DNA of 10,591 bases from 2-02-FULL-62-14 sp035632555 (GTDB lineage Bacteria > Nitrospirota > Nitrospiria > Nitrospirales > Nitrospiraceae), in the NCBI GenBank assembly GCA_035632555.1, contig DASQGO010000146.1:1-10591 (forward strand). The letters are read 5' to 3'. A program made the translations under genes and the position numbers. Numbering within the stretch: position 1 is the first letter of the stretch; each line of letters starts with the position of its first letter. The notes under the pieces are model-generated. The model was given only the letters and a program-made list of their open reading frames with translations, was not told the DNA's origin and ran no database searches. Below are positions 7,062 to 10,591 of the stretch, in pieces.

Positions 7062-7457
7062 ATGATATCCAGTCCGGTCCAATCGGGGGGAGCGACAATG
7101 ACAACGGGGGCCACGCGAAAGATCGTGATCAATACGAGCTACGGAGGATTTTGCCTCAGCCATTCGGCGTTTCTCCAGTTGCGCGAGCTGGGGCAGCGCG
7201 ACGCGCTCCGGGAGGAGGATCTCGGCGCCCACTGGCCTTCCGGATCGAGGCCGGACGAGCCGAGCCTGAATCAGTTCGGCGCGCAAATTCCACGGGACGA
7301 TCAGCGTTTGGTACAGGTGGTCGAGACGCTGGGCGCAAGCGCGAACGGACATGCCGCTTCCCTGAAGGTGGTTGAAATTCCGCAGGACGTCAAGTGGCAG
7401 ATCGAAAAGACGGACGGGGTGGAGCACGTGAGCGAAACGCACCGCACCTGGGGCTAG
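7062..7457 (+). CDS. Uncharacterised KIVINTxYGGF-family protein
   Basis: A 131-aa protein belonging, from recall, to a family of unknown function found in bacteria and phages. Its hallmarks are RKIVINTSYGGFCLS near the N-terminus (19-33), IPRDDQRLVQVVETLG (77-91), a small loop ANGHAA and then LKVVEIPQDVKWQIE (101-115), ending in ETHRTW. The pattern is one alpha/beta domain. No catalytic residues can be named. The ATG at 7062 has the better ribosome site, AGGGGAGGT (7049-7057). An in-frame ATG at 7098, also with a purine-rich site (7085-7092), would put the family block nearer the N-terminus and is a fair alternative. It lies 22 nt after the SH3/KOW-like gene, in the same series. Confidence 0.72.
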   Translation: MISSPVQSGGATMTTGATRKIVINTSYGGFCLSHSAFLQLRELGQRDALREEDLGAHWPSGSRPDEPSLNQFGAQIPRDDQRLVQVVETLGASANGHAASLKVVEIPQDVKWQIEKTDGVEHVSETHRTWG

Positions 7458-7461
7458 CATA

Positions 7462-7494
7462 GACGGCCCCTGTCTCGTCTTGGAAGGGGCGGTC
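7462..7494 (+). promoter_or_regulatory. Hairpin that covers the ribosome site of the next gene
   Basis: GACGGCCCC (7462-7470) pairs with GGGGCGGTC (7486-7494) as 8 base pairs with one G-G mismatch and a 15-nt loop. The 3' arm contains the purine-rich ribosome site and ends directly at the ATG at 7495. The fold would limit translation unless opened. It could also be a chance GC-rich pairing. Confidence 0.4.
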
Positions 7495-7740
7495 ATGGCC
7501 GATACCTGCTACTACAAGGGAACGAAGGTCATTCTTCTGTCGCACCGAAATTCACGCGGGAAATGGGCGTGTCAACTTACGATTCCGGACTTGAAGACGT
7601 CGGCAATCGAGCCCTGCGAAGAAGGCCATCCGCCGAAGGAATACGATACGGAACAGGAAGCAGAAACTGCGGCCTTCGAGCGTTCCAAGAAGATTCTTGA
7701 CTCTTCATATCGGGACATAACCGGGGACAGGTCTCACTGA
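7495..7740 (+). CDS. 81-aa protein of unknown function
   Basis: Not recognised. The N-terminal half looks like beta-strands (TCYYKGTKVILLSHRNSRG, then KWACQLTIPDL), and the C-terminal part (51-70) is an acidic amphipathic helix rich in Glu and Ala that ends FERSKKILDSS. Cys5, Cys26 and Cys41 are present. It has no signal peptide or membrane segment. The ATG at 7495 is used because an A/G-rich site (GGAAGGGG, 7482-7489) lies upstream; a TTG at 7480 would remove that site from the leader. It lies 37 nt after the KIVINT gene, and its ribosome site can be masked by the hairpin just upstream. Confidence 0.68.
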   Translation: MADTCYYKGTKVILLSHRNSRGKWACQLTIPDLKTSAIEPCEEGHPPKEYDTEQEAETAAFERSKKILDSSYRDITGDRSH

Positions 7741-7741
7741 A

Positions 7742-7794
7742 AGTATCGTGCAAGCCTCGCGGGACCATACCCGCAGTAATTCATCGGGATACTG
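7742..7794 (+). repeat. Nested inverted repeats in the leader of the 47-aa gene
   Basis: An outer stem AGTATC (7742-7747) / GATACT (7788-7793) encloses an inner hairpin GCGGG (7759-7763) / CCCGC (7770-7774) with a 6-nt loop. A rival pairing CAGTA (7774-7778) / TACTG (7790-7794) would break the outer stem. This looks like an RNA with alternative folds, but the stems are short and may be chance. Confidence 0.35.
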
Positions 7795-7818
7795 GGCAAG
7801 GCAAAAAAGGAGACGCCA

Positions 7819-7962
7819 ATGACAGCCGAAGAGCAAATCCTGAAGATGACGACGGCGATCAAGCAGGCCATCAAGGTGATGGGGGACCGGTTCGGGTCCA
7901 CGGAGGAAGAAGTCGCGAGGGTCATTCAGGAATTGAAGGCGTCGCTGCAGACTGCCTCGTAA
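7819..7962 (+). CDS. 47-aa helical small protein, function unknown
   Basis: A small gene with no recognised relative. The 47-aa product begins MTAEEQILKM and is predicted mostly alpha-helical, in two helices (about 3-24 and 28-44) joined by RFGST, like a small helix-hairpin or coiled-coil protein. It has no Cys, no signal peptide and no membrane segment. AAAGGAGA (7806-7813) lies 5 nt before the ATG, so translation is credible. It follows the 81-aa gene by 78 nt, with a structured leader between, and is followed 38 nt later by another small gene. It could be a protein-binding antagonist or a structural micro-protein; nothing decides this. Confidence 0.62.
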   Translation: MTAEEQILKMTTAIKQAIKVMGDRFGSTEEEVARVIQELKASLQTAS

Positions 7963-8000
7963 GTACAACGAAGCACGCGAAGACATCGAGGGCCTGATCA

Positions 8001-8180
8001 ATGAAAGAGGAACTGAACATGAAAAAGGACAAGACCGATTTTCCCAAGAGGCACAGCAACCGGCAATCCGCCAAATCGCGCAGGCGGGTCAGCGCAGGGG
8101 CGGCCCAAGGCGCCGACGACGGGCTGACGTGCAGCGAAGCCCAGGTGGAGGCCCTGCTGTCGGAAGGCGAGTCAACGTGA
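8001..8180 (+). CDS. 59-aa basic small protein, function unknown
   Basis: Not recognised. The N-terminal half is strongly basic (KRHSNRQSAKSRRRV, 16-30), and the C-terminal half is acidic and helical (SEAQVEALLSEGEST), a layout compatible with nucleic-acid or ribosome contact. The ATG at 8001 has GAGGG (7988-7992) 8 nt upstream; an in-frame ATG at 8019 with AGAGGA (8006-8011) is equally likely and gives 53 aa. It closes the + strand small-gene series: 172 nt without a gene follow, then the Crp/Fnr gene. Confidence is moderate because the protein is short and compositionally biased. Confidence 0.5.
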   Translation: MKEELNMKKDKTDFPKRHSNRQSAKSRRRVSAGAAQGADDGLTCSEAQVEALLSEGEST

Positions 8181-8301
8181 GCCTTTGGGAATGTCCTGAA
8201 AAAACATCCGCTCGCCGTGAGGTCATCCAATATCAGCCACCGCATGCGGGTAGAGCCGTGGACAAGGTTTCCGGCACTTTGTGAGGATCTCCCGCCAACA
8301 C

Positions 8302-8331
8302 TTGCCCGATCCGTGCAAGCAACGATATAAT
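8302..8331 (+). promoter_or_regulatory. Sigma70-type promoter of the Crp/Fnr gene, with overlapping dyad
   Basis: TTGCCC (8302-8307) and a perfect TATAAT (8326-8331) are separated by 18 nt. Transcription would start near 8338, about 15 nt before the ATG at 8353. The dyad CTTGC (8301-8305) N9 GCAAG (8315-8319) overlaps the -35 and spacer, so a repressor bound there would block RNA polymerase. Autoregulation is possible (inference). Confidence 0.7.
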
Positions 8332-8352
8332 CGGCGCGCAGGAGCTGTGCGG

Positions 8353-9009
8353 ATGGCACGGGAACGCCCCACGCAATTCGATCCACAGGCATTTCTCGCC
8401 TCGGTCGGCAGAGGCAAAACGATCCTCCAATGCCGAAAAAACCAGATTCTCTTTTCGCAGGGGGATGCCGCGGATGCCGTCTTCTATATCCAGGATGGCA
8501 AGGTCAAGCTTACGGTGATTTCCCATCAGGGCAAGGAAGCCGTCGTTGCGATTCTGGGACGCGGGGACTTTTTTGGCGAGGCCTGTCTGGCTGGGCGGCC
8601 TGCACGCCTGGCGACAGCGACCGTTCTGGTCGCATCCACGGTCGTGCGCATCGACAAAGCCGCCATGGTCCGCACGCTCCGTGACGAGCCCACCTTCTCC
8701 GAGTTATTCCTCGCCTATCTCCTGTCCCGCAACATGCGGATCGAAGAGGACCTGGTGGATCAACTCTTTAATTCCAGTGAGAAGCGGTTGGCGCGGGTCC
8801 TGCTGCTGCTGGCCCACATCGGGAAGGAAGGCAAGCCCGAGCCGGTCCTGGCGAAGATCAGCCAGGAAACGCTGGCCGACATGGTCGGCACCACGCGGTC
8901 CCGGGTCAGCTTTTTCATGAACAAGTTCCGGAAGCTGGGTTTTATCGACTACAACGGCGGCGGTCTGAAAGTGCACAGTTCCCTCCTCAACATCGTCCTC
9001 CACGACTAG
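8353..9009 (+). CDS. Crp/Fnr-family transcriptional regulator
   Basis: A cytosolic DNA-binding regulator of 218 aa with the normal two-domain layout. The N-terminal cyclic-nucleotide-like barrel (about 12-108) contains ILFSQGDAADAVFYIQDGKVKL and GDFFGEACLAG at 71-81, the phosphate-cassette position; where CRP has the Arg-Ser pair, this protein reads RLAT, so binding of cAMP is doubtful. A dimerisation helix spans about 112-140. The C-terminal winged helix has SQETLADMVGTTRSRVSFFMNKFRKLG (170-196), with the recognition helix around TTRSRVSFFMNKF. There are no N-terminal Cys for a Fnr-type Fe-S cluster. AGGAG at 8340-8344 is 8 nt from the ATG. Its strong promoter overlaps a dyad. Its ligand and targets, perhaps the flanking small-gene series, are unknown. 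Confidence 0.93.
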   Translation: MARERPTQFDPQAFLASVGRGKTILQCRKNQILFSQGDAADAVFYIQDGKVKLTVISHQGKEAVVAILGRGDFFGEACLAGRPARLATATVLVASTVVRIDKAAMVRTLRDEPTFSELFLAYLLSRNMRIEEDLVDQLFNSSEKRLARVLLLLAHIGKEGKPEPVLAKISQETLADMVGTTRSRVSFFMNKFRKLGFIDYNGGGLKVHSSLLNIVLHD

Positions 9010-9165
9010 GTTCCTTTTATTATCAGTGGTTTCTTCCGGAAGCGGCGTGCCGACGACAGGGGAATTTATTCAAATCTGAGCAATTTTGACCAGTCCGGCT
9101 TCTGCCAAAAGAGCAGAATACTGGTAGGATCGCGTTTCAGGCCCTGCTGCGAGGAAGGGTACGTT

Positions 9166-9399
9166 ATGGCTGTTTCCCTGACCGTTTCGGATCGAATTCT
9201 TGAAGTCATGCGGACCACGCCCGAGTGCAGCCTCGATGACCTGGTGCGGACGTGCCGGGATTTTTCCTGGCAAGAGGTCCTCCTCGAGGTCAACCATTTG
9301 AGCCGGGAGGGCCAGCTGCAGGTGACGCTTCTCAGTGAAAAAACCTTCGCTTTGCGGCTGCTCGCGCGTGAATCGACGGTCAAGGCTTGTGAGGGGTGA
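9166..9399 (+). CDS. Small winged-helix-like protein
   Basis: A 77-aa protein with a helix-turn-helix-like pattern: helix 1 SDRILEVMRTTP (8-19), helix 2 SLDDLVRTCRD (22-32), helix 3 SWQEVLLEVNHLSREG (34-49), then beta-strands QLQVTLLSEKTFALRLL (50-66) as a wing. This fits a winged helix such as is seen in many small bacterial regulators. No known named family is assigned. GAGGAAGG (9151-9158) lies 7 nt before the ATG. It follows the Crp/Fnr gene by 156 nt and precedes the second zinc ribbon by 5 nt, so the last two are probably co-translated. It may bind DNA in concert with the zinc ribbon or the Crp/Fnr protein (inference). Confidence 0.72.
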   Translation: MAVSLTVSDRILEVMRTTPECSLDDLVRTCRDFSWQEVLLEVNHLSREGQLQVTLLSEKTFALRLLARESTVKACEG

Positions 9400-9404
9400 C
9401 GCGG

Positions 9405-9605
9405 ATGAAGTGTCATCGGTGCGGTGGATTGCTGGTCAAGGATCAATCCGTTTCTGAAAGCCTCGCTGATCTGAGTGAGAAAACCGGCCGTATGGGTCTG
9501 GCCATGCGATGCATCAACTGCGGGTATCTCGAAGACCCCGTGGTGCTTGCCAACCGCCTCCGTCTGTCCGTGGTGAAACAGCCGGCTGCACCGAGGGCGC
9601 GTTAA
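9405..9605 (+). CDS. Small zinc-ribbon protein, copy B (paralogue of 6088-6318)
   Basis: A 66-aa protein with C3-x2-C6 (MKCHRCGGLLV) and C36-x2-C39-G, then LEDPVVLANR (42-51), the same order as copy A. The loop between the Cys pairs is about six residues longer here and carries a charged helix SESLADLSEKTG. The last 15 residues are basic and low complexity. It should bind one zinc ion. The ATG at 9405 is used because it gives the family N-terminus and has GAGGGG (9391-9396) 8 nt upstream; a GTG at 9396 overlapping the previous stop is possible. It is probably co-translated with the winged-helix gene. Confidence 0.75.
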   Translation: MKCHRCGGLLVKDQSVSESLADLSEKTGRMGLAMRCINCGYLEDPVVLANRLRLSVVKQPAAPRAR

Positions 9606-9636
9606 CGCCTTCGCCGCGGCGTCTGGAAGGAATCTC

Positions 9637-10591
9637 ATGCTGGTGTTTCTGATCCATGTCCGCGACCCGCAGTTCTACGCGCTGCCCGCGAAGACGCGCG
9701 CCAAAAACGGGCGCATCCGGGTCATGGGTTTCCCTCCCATCGGCATCATGTCCCTCTCGTCCGTGCTCAAGCGCGCCGGTCACGAGTGCGTCATGTTCGA
9801 CCAGGCGAATCCGGACACGCCCGACGAGGTCATTGTCGAAGCGATCAACCGGCGCGAGCCGGACCTGGTCGGCCTGAGTTTTCTGAGCACCACCAGCTAT
9901 CCCTACGCCAAGATTCTGGCCCGCCGGATACGGGCCGCCAATCAGAAGGTGAAGCTGGCGTTCGGCGGCGTGTTCGCCAGCCTCAATGCCTCGCTGGTCA
10001 AGCTGCAATGTCCCGAGGTGGATTTCGTGGGCCGCGGTGACGGGGAGCAGTTGATCCTCGACCTCCTCGACCGCATGGACGATCCGCAGGACGTAGGCGG
10101 GCTCACCTGGGCCAGGGACGGGCAGGTCCGGCAAAATGCCAATCGGGCGATGGAGCGCAACCTGGACCAATGGCCGTTCCCGGACCGGGAAAGCCTCGAA
10201 CTGGACTTCATCGAGTCCATGCCGCTGGATGTGCCGGCTGTGCTCTCCATGGAGCGGTTCACTACCATGCAGACGTCGCGCGGCTGTCCCTGGCCCTGCG
10301 TGTTCTGCGACATTCCGATCTTCAACGAAGGCAAGTGGCGCTCCCGGAGTCCGCAGCACGTCACGGAGGAATTCAGGCACCTTCAGGAACTCGGCTATGG
10401 CTCGGTCTATTTCGTGGACGATCACTTCCTGCTGCAGCCCAAACGCATCGAGGCCATTTGCAAGGGCGTGACCGACAACAGCATCACCATCCAATGGGGC
10501 TGTGAGGGGCGGGTGGACTCGGTGGCTCAGCATTTGTTCCCCGCCATGGCACAAGCGCACTGCCGGACCATCATGTTCGGGATCGAGAGCG
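9637..10591 (+). CDS. B12-binding-domain radical SAM protein, 3' end cut by the window
   Basis: The first 318 residues are present and the frame runs off the window. Residues 1-150 look like a Rossmann-type cobalamin-binding domain: PPIGIMSLSSVLKRAGHE (33-50), PDLVGLSFLSTTSYPYAKIL (75-94), LAFGGVFAS and VDFVGRGDGEQ (128-138). A clear DxHxxG ligand motif is not seen. The radical SAM core follows, with C217-x3-C221-x2-C224 in RGCPWPCVFCD, then YFVDDHF (258-264), binding [4Fe-4S] and S-adenosylmethionine. Relatives (BchE, HpnP and similar) carry out methylations or ring formation on lipids, porphyrins or natural products; the exact reaction cannot be assigned. GGAAGG (9625-9630) is 6 nt from the ATG. 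It lies 31 nt after the zinc-ribbon gene. Confidence 0.9.
   Translation, partial: MLVFLIHVRDPQFYALPAKTRAKNGRIRVMGFPPIGIMSLSSVLKRAGHECVMFDQANPDTPDEVIVEAINRREPDLVGLSFLSTTSYPYAKILARRIRAANQKVKLAFGGVFASLNASLVKLQCPEVDFVGRGDGEQLILDLLDRMDDPQDVGGLTWARDGQVRQNANRAMERNLDQWPFPDRESLELDFIESMPLDVPAVLSMERFTTMQTSRGCPWPCVFCDIPIFNEGKWRSRSPQHVTEEFRHLQELGYGSVYFVDDHFLLQPKRIEAICKGVTDNSITIQWGCEGRVDSVAQHLFPAMAQAHCRTIMFGIES

Noticed and set aside
8240..8249. Perfect palindrome CCGCATGCGG upstream of the Crp/Fnr promoter
   Set aside because: Ten-base palindromes are common in GC-rich DNA, and it lies about 50 nt above the -35 with no second copy.
9033..9042. Palindrome CTTCCGGAAG after the Crp/Fnr gene, considered as a terminator
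   Set aside because: It has no loop and no following T-run, so it cannot form a standard terminator hairpin.
9086..9120. TTGACC box upstream of the winged-helix gene, considered as a promoter
   Set aside because: No acceptable -10 lies 16-19 nt downstream; the nearest AT-rich hexamer is about 23 nt away.
9514..10560. Minus-strand open frame opposite the radical SAM gene
   Set aside because: The plus strand shows the CxxxCxxC motif and a good start; the antisense product has no recognisable motif.

Overview
The window is GC-rich and densely coded, with small genes that mostly have good Shine-Dalgarno (SD) sites. The mix of an enoyl-ACP reductase FabI, a PagL-like outer-membrane protein, a Crp/Fnr regulator, a B12-type radical SAM protein and many small zinc-ribbon or winged-helix-like proteins points to a Gram-negative bacterium. 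It resembles the Nitrospira lineage (Nitrospirota). That assignment is inferred from protein character, not from a marker gene. No tRNA, rRNA, CRISPR array, transposase or integrase is visible.

Layout. (1) 123-3902, + strand: a tight run of four genes. A HAD phosphatase overlaps a class III PLP aminotransferase (ATGA), which overlaps an alpha/beta hydrolase (GTGA); 14 nt later comes a PagL-like outer-membrane barrel. (2) 3927-4709, - strand: fabI, convergent with the barrel gene. (3) 4871-5224, + strand: a short lipoprotein with an HELFH zinc motif, divergent from fabI; both have candidate promoters in the 161-nt gap. (4) 5302-5657, - strand: two tiny membrane-protein genes with very strong ribosome sites, one of them (41 aa) Cys/Met-rich. 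(5) 5658-6087: a 430-nt gene-free stretch. (6) 6088-8180, + strand: seven consecutive small genes (47-131 aa), mostly without a known function. They include a zinc ribbon, an exported protein, an SH3/KOW-like protein and a member of a family with a KIVINTxYGGF motif. (7) 8353-9009: a Crp/Fnr regulator with a near-consensus sigma70 promoter (TTGCCC-18-TATAAT) and an overlapping dyad. (8) 9166-9605: a winged-helix-like protein and a second zinc ribbon that is a paralogue of the one at 6088. (9) 9637-end: an N-terminal B12-binding-like domain plus radical SAM core, cut off by the window edge.

How they may work together. Genes 1-3 are probably co-translated and should act in one pathway, but its substrate cannot be read from sequence. 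FabI is core fatty-acid synthesis. The small-gene series and the neighbouring Crp/Fnr regulator, framed by two paralogous zinc ribbons, look like an uncharacterised accessory or stress-response locus. That functional link is inference. Several leaders in the series can fold into hairpins, one of which would cover a ribosome binding site.
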